From: Komarekiella delphini-convector SJRDD-AB1
GTDB taxonomy: Bacteria; Cyanobacteriota; Cyanobacteriia; Cyanobacteriales; Nostocaceae
Assembly: GCF_014831675.1 (NCBI RefSeq)
Contig: NZ_VJXY01000008.1
Span: 124,001 to 188,000, forward strand
DNA: 64,000 nucleotides
Direction of reading: 5' to 3'
Each line of letters begins with the position of its first letter. Position 1 is the stretch's first letter. The translations under genes were made by a program, and so were the position numbers. Under the pieces are notes generated by a model, which was not told where the DNA came from, did not search any database, and saw only the letters and a list, made by a program, of their open reading frames with translations. Positions 8,774 to 18,389 of this stretch are shown here, in pieces.

Positions 8774-9838
8774 ATGCCAAGCAATAATATAGAGATTGTT
8801 TTCAGTTTTGATACTACTGGGAGTATGTATCCATGCCTAACTCAAGTACGGCGCAAAATTAAAAATACTGTTACCAGATTAATAGACGAAATTCCCCTGA
8901 TTCGCATTGGAATTATTGCTCATGGTGACTACTGTGATGAAGGCTCAACTTATGTCACTAAAAACTTTAATCTATCCGGTGATGTTGATGCTATTTGTGA
9001 TTTTGTCCAAAATGTAGAACCCACTGGTGGCGGAGATGCACCAGAATGCTATGAATTAGTATTACATGAAGCTCAATCTCTATCTTGGTCAAAGTCAGCA
9101 TCCAAATCGCTAGTTTTGATTGGTGATGATATTCCCCACGCTCCAGCACACAATCCCAAAAAGTTGAACTGGCGCAAAGAGTTAGATAAATTAACTGATG
9201 CAGAAATTACAGTTTACGGTATTCAGGCACTCAATCGTCCACATGCCAATCCTTTCTATCAAGAACTTGCAGAGAAATCCGGTGGATTTCATATCAACCT
9301 AGACCAGTTTGCATATATTACTGATTTGTTTTTAGCAGTATGCTATCAGCAATCATCAAATGAACAGCTACAAGCTTATGAACAAGAAGTAATTGACCAA
9401 GGGCGCATGAGTCGTGGATTAAATAAAATGTTTAACACTATGATGAAGCGAGAAGCAACATCATATTATGAATCTGCTGATTTACGCGCTGTTACTCCAG
9501 GACGTTTCCAGATTTTAGAAGTTGAGCAAGATATTTCAATTAAAGCTTTCGTTTTAGAAAATGGTTTGACTTTCAAAGTTGGGCGTGGTTTTTACGAATT
9601 TACGAAAACAGAAACTATCCAAGCTCAAAAAGAAATTATCTTGATGGATAGGGCAACTGGTGATTTATTTGAAGGAGGTGCAGCACGAGAAATGTTAGGT
9701 CTGCCGATGGATGCAACAATCCGCATCAAACCGAGTAACCTAGAAAAGTATGTTGTGTTTGTTCAAAGTACCTCTGCTAATCGCAAACTGATTGGCAAAA
9801 CTAGATTTTTATATGAAGTCGAAGACTGGGATCGCTAA
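8774..9838 (+). CDS. vWA-domain protein with a VwkA-like N-terminal domain
   Basis: The ATG at 8774 (MPSNNIEIVFSFDTTGSM) gives 354 residues; the TTG at 8762 is a less likely start. Residues about 7-190 form a von Willebrand factor A domain with a MIDAS-like FDTTGSM motif, AHGDYCDEG and PTGGGDAPECYE, a set seen in VwkA (alpha-kinase)-type vWA domains. The last 150 residues have no kinase motifs and were not recognised. The protein is likely a cytosolic metal-dependent binding or scaffold module; no partner is evident. A hairpin terminator at 9875 separates it from ligA, so the two genes are probably independent. Confidence 0.8.
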   Translation: MPSNNIEIVFSFDTTGSMYPCLTQVRRKIKNTVTRLIDEIPLIRIGIIAHGDYCDEGSTYVTKNFNLSGDVDAICDFVQNVEPTGGGDAPECYELVLHEAQSLSWSKSASKSLVLIGDDIPHAPAHNPKKLNWRKELDKLTDAEITVYGIQALNRPHANPFYQELAEKSGGFHINLDQFAYITDLFLAVCYQQSSNEQLQAYEQEVIDQGRMSRGLNKMFNTMMKREATSYYESADLRAVTPGRFQILEVEQDISIKAFVLENGLTFKVGRGFYEFTKTETIQAQKEIILMDRATGDLFEGGAAREMLGLPMDATIRIKPSNLEKYVVFVQSTSANRKLIGKTRFLYEVEDWDR

Positions 9839-9874
9839 TCAACCTCTTGCTAAAATCTTTTAATGCCCTCACCA

Positions 9875-9894
9875 AAGCCTGCTTTTGCAGGCTT
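9875..9894 (+). terminator. Hairpin terminator after the vWA gene
   Basis: AAGCCTGC (9875-9882), loop TTTT, GCAGGCTT (9887-9894). An eight-base-pair GC-rich stem lies 36 bp after the stop codon, followed by a T-rich stretch. Confidence 0.7.
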
Positions 9895-9906
9895 CATCAT
9901 CTTTGA

Positions 9907-11976
<2,070 letters not shown>

Positions 11977-12294
11977 TCAACTGATAGTAACATAGGTAAA
12001 ATAAAACATAAAAACTAGCTCGTAGTGAGCGATTCATCGCTCAAAACAAGGATTATCAAGACTAAAGTCCTGACTACAAACTTTAATTTATTTACGCCTA
12101 GCTACTTACTAAACAGACAATAAATTAATCATAGTTCGTAGTGTTGAGCGATTCATCGCTCAAAACAAAAACTATCAGGACTAAAGTCCTTACTACTAAC
12201 AATAATAAATTAAGAATTTAAACAAAGATATGTAATAGTATATTTGAACACAAAAAACACTTTTTGTAGTATGATTGTGATTTCGTACTACTAA
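11977..12294. other. Intergenic region with two copies of an 88-bp interspersed repeat
   Basis: Between ligA and the acetyltransferase gene. Copy one runs from 12017 to 12104 and a shorter copy from 12134 to 12197; both contain the hairpins GAGCGATTCATCGCTC and GACTAAAGTC. A third copy, split by an insertion, lies at 62658-62875. The remaining 12198-12294 is AT-rich; GTAGTA (12266) and TACTAC (12286) form a spaced inverted repeat three bases ahead of the next start codon. Confidence 0.8.
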
Positions 12295-13482
12295 ATGGTA
12301 GAAACGATGACACCTCAATTTGAATACAGCACTTTCGCCCATCCCCAGGATATTCAGCAGCTTGCGAGTATCCTCGAACAGTGTTATCTCATGTCCTCCG
12401 ATGATAGCGAAATCTACATCAACCGCATTGGTACAGAAAACTTCCGCTTTATCCGTGTTGAGCAAGTTATTGGTGGACTAGCAATTCTGGCGATGGGTCA
12501 GTGGTGGGGTGGTCAGCGTGTACCGATGACAGGAATTGCCGCAGTGGGTATTGCTCCAGAGTATCGCGGATCGGGAGCAGCGATCGCACTCATGCAGCAC
12601 ACCCTTAAGGAACTCCACACTCAAGAAGTTCCCATCTCTGTTTTATATCCGGCTACTCAACGCTTGTATCGGAAAGCGGGGTATGAACAGGGGGGTAGCT
12701 TATGCACTTGGGAAATTTCAACCCAGAGTATTCAGATACGAGAGCAACCGCTACCTTTGCAACCGATAATTCCAATCAATCATCAAGTCTTTCATGACCT
12801 GTATCAGCAGCAGGCGAGACTCACTCATGGTTATTTAGACCGGAATCAAGCAATCTGGCAGGGATTAATTCAACCAAACAATCAGGAAATTATCTATGGC
12901 TATCTTATAGGTGACAAAGACCAACCGCAAGGTTACATCATCTTCAGTCAACATTCAGCACAAGATAGCGCAATTTTGCAGGTGAGAGATTGGGTAGTTC
13001 TTAGTGATGCTGCTGCACAAACTTTCTGGTCTTTTGTCGCTAATCATCGCTCGCAAATTAAACAGGTGCGATGGAAGAGTTCTGCAATTGATTCTTTGAC
13101 ATTGCGCCTACCAGAACAAACTGCCAAGATATTACATCACGATCGCTGGATGCTGCGGGTGATAGATTTAGTAAAGGCGTTAGAGATGCGGGGTTATCCA
13201 CCGGGAATCCAAGCTGAGCTGCACTTGGAAGTTAAAGATGATTTATTAGCTGGCAACAACGGTAAATTTATCCTTTCTGTCGCCAATGGATGTGGTGAAG
13301 TCACAAAAGGTGGTAAAGGTGAATTGCAGCTAGACATTAAAGGATTAGCACCCCTGTACACAAGTTTGTTTACCCCTTACGATTTGCAGCTAGCGGGAAA
13401 GCTTGATGCTACAGAAACAGCACTCTTAGCAGCCACGCAAATATTTGCAGGTGTATCCCCTTGGATGATTAATTTCTTTTAA
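12295..13482 (+). CDS. Eis-like GNAT N-acetyltransferase
   Basis: 395-residue protein with the three-part layout of the Eis family: an N-terminal GNAT domain with acetyl-CoA motif (GIAAVGIAPEYRGSGAAIAL), a second degenerate GNAT-like domain, and a C-terminal SCP2-like domain ending in WMINFF, where the terminal carboxylate acts in catalysis in Eis enzymes. Eis enzymes acetylate amines, including aminoglycosides and lysines; the substrate here is unknown. Start ATG at 12295 (MVETMTPQFEY), with a second in-frame ATG at 12307. No Shine-Dalgarno-like sequence is obvious. Confidence 0.88.
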   Translation: MVETMTPQFEYSTFAHPQDIQQLASILEQCYLMSSDDSEIYINRIGTENFRFIRVEQVIGGLAILAMGQWWGGQRVPMTGIAAVGIAPEYRGSGAAIALMQHTLKELHTQEVPISVLYPATQRLYRKAGYEQGGSLCTWEISTQSIQIREQPLPLQPIIPINHQVFHDLYQQQARLTHGYLDRNQAIWQGLIQPNNQEIIYGYLIGDKDQPQGYIIFSQHSAQDSAILQVRDWVVLSDAAAQTFWSFVANHRSQIKQVRWKSSAIDSLTLRLPEQTAKILHHDRWMLRVIDLVKALEMRGYPPGIQAELHLEVKDDLLAGNNGKFILSVANGCGEVTKGGKGELQLDIKGLAPLYTSLFTPYDLQLAGKLDATETALLAATQIFAGVSPWMINFF

Positions 13483-14140
13483 ACTTGGGCTTTTCACCTT
13501 AGTGGTTCAAAAATTGACTTTTTACCACAAAGGCACTAAGACACTAAGAAAAATACATTACACATTGAAAGGGCTAACTATAAAATCTCAGCATTAGCCT
13601 TGTGAGCTTTATTATAGCAGTCCGCGTTTTTAAAATATCCTCTAAATCAATCTAAAGTTTTTTACGCTGAAAATTCTAAGTCAACTTGCAAAATTCACTC
13701 TGTAAAAACCTGATAAATGTTGAGTTTTAGATTGTCGATATTAAGTAAACGGTTTTGAATAATGATTAGTATTTAAAATTTTGTAATAAATTTCAATAGC
13801 TGACCTTATCTTATACATTTCAAACATTTAGTAAGACTGCTCAAAGAAATCGAACTTATTTAGTATCTTTCAGAGACTAAAATACATAAGCTAGTCAGCC
13901 AATTACAATTCACTTATTTCATGTATTTACTCATACTAAAGTAGGATTTACATCCTGTATAAATTAAGTATGATATAGCTAGTAAAATTTAATCATTTCA
14001 GGCGCTTCACAACAAACCTAATTTGCTCACATATTTGCTGTGTTGAGCGCTAAACATAGTTTAAATATTCAAATTAAAGATAGTACTTATGTACAATGCA
14101 TAAGTTTTAGAAAGTAAACCAAATTTGCACAAAGGATATC
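13483..14140. other. 658-bp AT-rich region without a recognised gene
   Basis: Starts with a fragment resembling the common cyanobacterial CACAAAGGCACTAAGACACT repeat (13526-13545). The rest is AT-rich, with no ORF, tRNA or strong hairpin that can be supported. It probably includes a long leader or promoter region of the radical SAM gene. Confidence 0.6.
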
Positions 14141-15748
14141 ATGAAAGCACTATTGCTCTATCCTCAGTTTCCCCAGTCTTTTTGGTCTTACGATCGCTTT
14201 ATGAAAATCGCAGGACTCAAAGCCGTTTTGCCTCCACTGGGGATTATTACAGTTGCAGCCCTTTTACCCAAGGACTGGGAAATTAGATTTTGCGATCGCA
14301 ATGTCAACCCGGAAACAGAAGCCGATTGGGAATGGTGTGACCTAGTAATCCTCTCTGCAATGTTGGTGCAGAAGCCAGACTTTCACGCTCTGATTAAAAA
14401 AGCAGTGCGGTTAGGCAAAAAAGTAGCAGTCGGGGGCCCTTACCCCACCTCAATCCCCCAAGATGCCCTTGACTCTGGAGCGCATTATCTAATTTTGGAT
14501 GAGGGGGAATTGACGGTTCCATTGTTTCTAGAAGCGTTAAAACAAGGCAAAACACAAGGTATCTTTCGCTCAGCTGAAAAACCTGATGTCACCCAAAGCC
14601 CGATGCCGCGTTTTGACCTGCTGCAACGAGATGCCTACTTGATGATGGCTGTCCAGTTTTCTCGCGGTTGCCCTTTTAACTGCGAATTTTGCGACATCAT
14701 TGTTCTTTACGGTCGTAAACCACGCACTAAAGAGCCTCACCAAATCATCGCTGAGTTACAAACTCTTTATGACTTAGGCTGGCGAGGGTCACTTTTTATT
14801 GTTGACGACAACTTTATTGGCAATCAGCGTAACGTCAAACGCTTCCTTCGAGAATTGATTCCTTGGATGAAGCAACACGACTACCCGTTTACCTTCATTA
14901 CTGAAGCTTCTGTAAATTTGGCAGAAGACGATGAACTACTACATTTGATGAATGAAGCAGGCTTTTATGCAGTCTTTCTCGGCATTGAAACCCCAGACCA
15001 AGACAGTCTGCAAGTAACACAAAAACTCCAAAACACTCGCAATCCGCTAATTGAAGCCTGTCGCAAGATTAATGAGGCAGGTATGCTAATTTATGCAGGG
15101 TTTATCCTCGGTTTTGATGGAGAACGCCCAGGCGCAGGAGAACGGATTCAAGCTTTTGTTGAACAAACCAGTATTCCTCAGCCAATGCTGGGCATCCTCC
15201 AAGCTCTGCCAAATACTGCTCTATGGAACCGTCTTGAAAGAGAGCAGCGTTTACATTTAGTAGAGGGTATCGGCGGTACTGAAGTAGGAGACCAGAATAC
15301 CTTAATGAATTTTATTCCTACCCGCTCCATTGATGAAATCGCTAGGGAGTATGTAGAAGGCTTCTGGACGTTGTATGAACCCAAGAACTATCTCAGACGA
15401 TGTTTTCAGCACTGTCTCAGTATTAACTCGCCCTCCGAGCGAAAGCAAACCATGCAATTTTCTCCAGGTAAGGGGTTGCAGCTGGTTACTCAGTTAATCT
15501 GGCATCAGGGCTTGCGAAGACCGGAAATCCGGGGGCAATTCTGGCGACAACTATGGATAATTCTGCGTCAAAAGCCTCAAGTTCTCAATATGTATTTAGG
15601 TCTATGCGCTGCTGGAGAACATTTTTGGGAGTATCGCGCTTTAGCCAGGGAACGGATTACTCAACAGCTAGGCTACGACCCACTAAAAGCCCCTGTACTA
15701 GCTGAGATTGGTGTAGCAAAAGAACAACTTCAAGCGTTGGATGTTTGA
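14141..15748 (+). CDS. B12-binding-domain radical SAM protein with DUF4070-type C-terminus
   Basis: 535 residues. Residues 1-140 form a cobalamin-binding-like Rossmann domain (LLLYPQFPQSFW ... VAVGGPYPTS); the usual DxHxxG cobalamin His motif is not evident. The radical SAM core has C177, C181 and C184 in GCPFNCEFCD, followed by LFIVDDNFIGN and FLGIETPDQ. The C-terminal third resembles DUF4070 (LQALPNTALWNRL, FIPTRS). Relatives act in lipid, hopanoid or natural product modification, but the substrate cannot be inferred. The gene is alone, with no biosynthetic neighbour. Confidence 0.85.
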   Translation: MKALLLYPQFPQSFWSYDRFMKIAGLKAVLPPLGIITVAALLPKDWEIRFCDRNVNPETEADWEWCDLVILSAMLVQKPDFHALIKKAVRLGKKVAVGGPYPTSIPQDALDSGAHYLILDEGELTVPLFLEALKQGKTQGIFRSAEKPDVTQSPMPRFDLLQRDAYLMMAVQFSRGCPFNCEFCDIIVLYGRKPRTKEPHQIIAELQTLYDLGWRGSLFIVDDNFIGNQRNVKRFLRELIPWMKQHDYPFTFITEASVNLAEDDELLHLMNEAGFYAVFLGIETPDQDSLQVTQKLQNTRNPLIEACRKINEAGMLIYAGFILGFDGERPGAGERIQAFVEQTSIPQPMLGILQALPNTALWNRLEREQRLHLVEGIGGTEVGDQNTLMNFIPTRSIDEIAREYVEGFWTLYEPKNYLRRCFQHCLSINSPSERKQTMQFSPGKGLQLVTQLIWHQGLRRPEIRGQFWRQLWIILRQKPQVLNMYLGLCAAGEHFWEYRALARERITQQLGYDPLKAPVLAEIGVAKEQLQALDV

Positions 15749-15805
15749 TATTCCACTGTGACGTACTAGTAGTTCACCAACCCAATTTTGCCGTGTAGGC
15801 AAAGC

Positions 15806-15890
15806 AGGGGGAGAGGTGCAGCAGGGGGAGCAGGGGGAGAAAGAATTCTTTTTCAATAATGCTTTTTCTCCCCCAGCCTCTCCAGCTTCC
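15806..15890. repeat. G-rich/C-rich interspersed repeat forming a hairpin
   Basis: GGGGGAGAAA (15833-15842) is inverted as TTTCTCCCCC (15865-15874), within purine-rich GCAGGGGGAGCAGGGGGAG and its C-rich counterpart. It lies between convergent genes and could stop transcription from both sides. The same sequence family occurs inside two coding regions (22709 and 39439) and upstream of kdpB. Confidence 0.7.
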
Positions 15891-15927
15891 TCAGCCTATC
15901 ACCATGCAAAGTTTCCTTGGCAGACTA

Positions 15928-16401
15928 CTAGCTCAAGAAGAATTTTCCAGAAGTTGGGTTCTGTTTGAGGGATTGAATAAAATCCCTCAAAGTCATCATG
16001 TTACCCGTCAAGGTGAATTTAGGAGTGCCATTTTGAGCAACAATTCTCACCTCACCGTCTTTGATTTGAATCTGATTTTTAATGCTGTCCCATAGAGTGT
16101 CAAAGCTCTCGTCATCCTTGCAACCATTAGCTTCAAGAAACTTTTGGCGGACTTCTATTTTTAGCGATCGCGTTTCCGCTGCTTGGGTGCGTGCCTCGAA
16201 GTGCTTAATTATATCTTCATAGCCACTTTCCCTCAAGGTTTTGTTTTCTGCCTGAACTTGCTCTAATTGAGTTTTTATGGCTTGCAATTGTGACGCCAAA
16301 GCAGATGACTTCTGGTATTCAATTTTTAAGGCACGCTTTGCATTGACTAACAAGGCTTTGTAATCTAGTGGCTCTTGGTTTTGAATATTTTCGGATTCCA
16401 T
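15928..16401 (-). CDS. Hypothetical coiled-coil protein
   Basis: 157 residues, not recognised. Residues 15-80 are a strong heptad-patterned coiled coil (ALASQLQAIKTQLEQVQAEN), 80-115 are charged (RQKFLEANGCKDDESFDTLW), and the C-terminal 40 residues look like a small beta-containing module (GEVRIVAQNGTPKFTLTG). No signal peptide or membrane segment. The organisation resembles small phage- or plasmid-associated scaffold proteins, but no other phage gene is nearby. Codon use matches its neighbours. It is convergent with the radical SAM gene. Confidence 0.7.
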   Translation of the reverse strand: MESENIQNQEPLDYKALLVNAKRALKIEYQKSSALASQLQAIKTQLEQVQAENKTLRESGYEDIIKHFEARTQAAETRSLKIEVRQKFLEANGCKDDESFDTLWDSIKNQIQIKDGEVRIVAQNGTPKFTLTGNMMTLRDFIQSLKQNPTSGKFFLS

Positions 16402-16756
16402 TTTTATCTTTTAAATAGTGCTAATTTGAAGTGGTTTTTACAGTTTGTCACCATAAAGATAAGTGTGTAGACGGCATGGGGGGCATTTTCATCAAAGAAT
16501 ATGCTGATGTGAAGGTATGATCTGCGATCGCACTTAAAATGCATGTTTGACTAAGCATTTGAATAGCATATAAGCTGTTTGGTTTATACGAAAAATATTC
16601 AAACCTTTAGAAAATAAATTTTATCTAGCAATACCTGACAGTAAAAACATAAATACATGCACTTTATTATATCAAAATAAAGTTATTTATTTTGATATGG
16701 GAAACACTTTGCTGGCGTTGTAGCTATTTAATTCATCACCATATTGGAGAGTAATG
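16402..16756. other. Intergenic region with a 13-bp perfect inverted repeat
   Basis: ATATCAAAATAAA (16669-16681) is inverted at 16686-16698 around a four-base loop, about 60 bp before the tiny Lys-rich gene. It may be an operator or an AT-rich hairpin. Otherwise AT-rich; contains one GCGATCGC site near 16524. Confidence 0.55.
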
Positions 16757-16868
16757 ATGTCGAAGGAAAAAAAAAGGCAATAAAGAAGTCAAAACACTAA
16801 AAAAAGATTCTCAGAAAAAAAAGGATAAAAAAGACTCAAATAGAGATAACGGTTTAGGTATAAGCTAG
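16757..16868 (+). pseudogene. Tiny Lys-rich gene interrupted by a 1-base shift at an A9 run
   Basis: GGAGAG (16746-16751) precedes ATG at 16757 by five bases. The frame MSKEKK continues only to a TAA after eight codons, but dropping one A from the nine-A run (16768-16776) gives a 36-residue basic peptide of the form MSKEKKGNKEVK...KKDSQKKKD...DNGLGIS ending at TAG 16866-16868. A strong hairpin plus T-run follows at 16906. The GNKEVK/KK pattern resembles small basic bacterial proteins often starting like MxKxKxGNREAKKPKK (recollection, not searched). It could be a true frameshift, polymerase or ribosome slippage, or a sequencing error. Confidence 0.5.
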
Positions 16869-16905
16869 CTAACCTCCAATATTGACTTTAATCTTCCCCA
16901 TGCCT

Positions 16906-16937
16906 AAAAACCATGCCGTTTGTAAGCGTGGTTTTTT
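16906..16937 (+). terminator. Hairpin terminator after the Lys-rich small gene
   Basis: AAAAACCATGC (16906-16916) pairs with GCGTGGTTTTT (16926-16936) with one G-T pair and is followed by T. It lies 37 bp downstream of the stop at 16868 and suggests that the tiny gene is transcribed. Confidence 0.75.
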
Positions 16938-16995
16938 ATCAGTCTTCTTTAGAAGACTTTAGCTATTAGCCTTGAACTTCAAGTTCCAGGCGGGT

Positions 16996-17098
16996 GAAGG
17001 TGCTAATTGAGAATGCTGCAAAATGACGAAAAGGGGCGGCTTTCCGACAACGTTAAAGTAAAGAAGACGTTTCCCGCCCCTTTTAATGAAGGTGCTAA
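16996..17098. repeat. Hairpin element bounded by 11-bp direct repeats
   Basis: GAAGGTGCTAA occurs at 16996-17006 and 17088-17098. Between them AAAAGGGGCGG (17029-17039) is perfectly inverted at 17074-17084. This is either a small inserted element with target duplication or a structured leader of the EamA gene, which starts 39 bp downstream. Confidence 0.6.
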
Positions 17099-17137
17099 CG
17101 TGGGCATGACCAACCCTATTTTGGCTACGATATTTGA

Positions 17138-18067
17138 ATGTCACTACATCAAAGTTCTGGTCGCTGGCGTTTAGGGCTAGCGTTATCGCTGTTGACGGTC
17201 TTCTTGTGGGGAATTCTACCGATCGCCTTGACGGTAATGCTGCAAGTGCTTGATGTCTATACGATCATCTGGTTTCGCTTTTTGGTATCGTTTGTGCTAC
17301 TTGCTGTGTACTTAGGAGTACGCGGTCAATTACCCAAGCTAAAACAATTGCGTTCTAACTCTTGGAAGTTGTTGGCGATCGCCACAATCTTTTTAGCAAG
17401 CAATTACTTGCTTTTTATGCAAGGTTTAGCACTCACATCTCCTGCTAATGCTGAAGTTCTCATTCAGCTATCCACCCTTTTATTAGGTTTGGGAGGTTTA
17501 GTAATTTTTAAAGAACGTTATCGACTGTATCAATGGATTGGCGTAAGTATACTGACTTTGGGTTATCTTTTATTTTTTCGAGAACAACTGACGAATTTAA
17601 TTACAGCACATAGCACATATATCCTAGGTAGTGTTTTGATTGCCCTAGGAGCAGCAGCATGGGCCATTTATGCTTTGGCACAAAAGCAGTTATTACAATC
17701 TTTATCTTCTGCGAGCGTCATGCTAATTATTTACGGTGGATGTGCTTTATTATTCACTCCTCTTGCCAGCGTAAAATCAATTTTTACACTTGGTAATTTG
17801 CATTTAGGAATGCTGCTTTTCTGCGCTTTAAATACTCTAATAGCTTATGGTGCTTTTGCAGAATCATTAGAACATTGGGAAGCGTCGCGGGTGAGTGCAG
17901 TGTTAGCCTTAGCTCCCATTGTTACTTTAATATCTATTGAAGCTGTATCAGTAATTACACCTTATTTAATTCCGCCAGAACATTTAACATTAATAGGAAT
18001 ATTGGGAGCGGTTTTAGTAGTAGCAGGTTCAGTGGCGATCGCCTTGGGAAAAGCTGAACGATTGTAA
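17138..18067 (+). CDS. EamA/DMT-family transporter
   Basis: 309-residue inner-membrane protein with about ten transmembrane helices in two EamA repeats (for example LALSLLTVFLWGILPIAL near the N-terminus and GILGAVLVVAGSVAIALG near the C-terminus). The family exports or imports metabolites such as amino acids or nucleotide-related compounds; the substrate cannot be read here. Start ATG 17138 (MSLHQSSGRWRLG) precedes the first helix. A structured upstream region (16996-17098) and a clear terminator at 18079 bracket it as a single-gene unit. Confidence 0.9.
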   Translation: MSLHQSSGRWRLGLALSLLTVFLWGILPIALTVMLQVLDVYTIIWFRFLVSFVLLAVYLGVRGQLPKLKQLRSNSWKLLAIATIFLASNYLLFMQGLALTSPANAEVLIQLSTLLLGLGGLVIFKERYRLYQWIGVSILTLGYLLFFREQLTNLITAHSTYILGSVLIALGAAAWAIYALAQKQLLQSLSSASVMLIIYGGCALLFTPLASVKSIFTLGNLHLGMLLFCALNTLIAYGAFAESLEHWEASRVSAVLALAPIVTLISIEAVSVITPYLIPPEHLTLIGILGAVLVVAGSVAIALGKAERL

Positions 18068-18078
18068 TGATCTGAGAA

Positions 18079-18110
18079 AAATCACTAGTTTTAACTCAGT
18101 GATTTTTTTT
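18079..18110 (+). terminator. Rho-independent terminator of the EamA gene
   Basis: AAATCACT (18079-18086) and AGTGATTT (18098-18105) form the stem, followed by a run of T to 18110, starting 12 bp after the stop codon. Confidence 0.85.
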
Positions 18111-18389
18111 CATATTCAAAGCTACATTATAAATACTGAGGCAGGGTATTTTTTTATTTGTTATGATTTCATAGTGAAAGTAAGCTATTAAAGTCAATTT
18201 CTTACCAAATGCATACTTTGCCTATCTGTGTTCCCATGTTGCATTGAAGTTTTGACCTTGTAGCTAAGAGAAAAAAACCTCAAAATAAATCCTTAAGTCT
18301 GAGGCAAATAATATTAAGTAAACTAAGCAGGGTGTCAGAATAACTACCACCAACGCCTCGCGAAACAATATCACTGAAATAGTTGAGCG

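Noticed and set aside
12266-12291. Operator for the Eis-like gene (GTAGTA...TACTAC)
   Set aside because: Only six-base arms with a 14-base gap and three bases from the start codon; too weak to list as a regulatory site.
16959-17144. 61-codon minus-strand frame before the EamA gene
   Set aside because: It lies on the hairpin element and overlaps the EamA start; no supporting signals.
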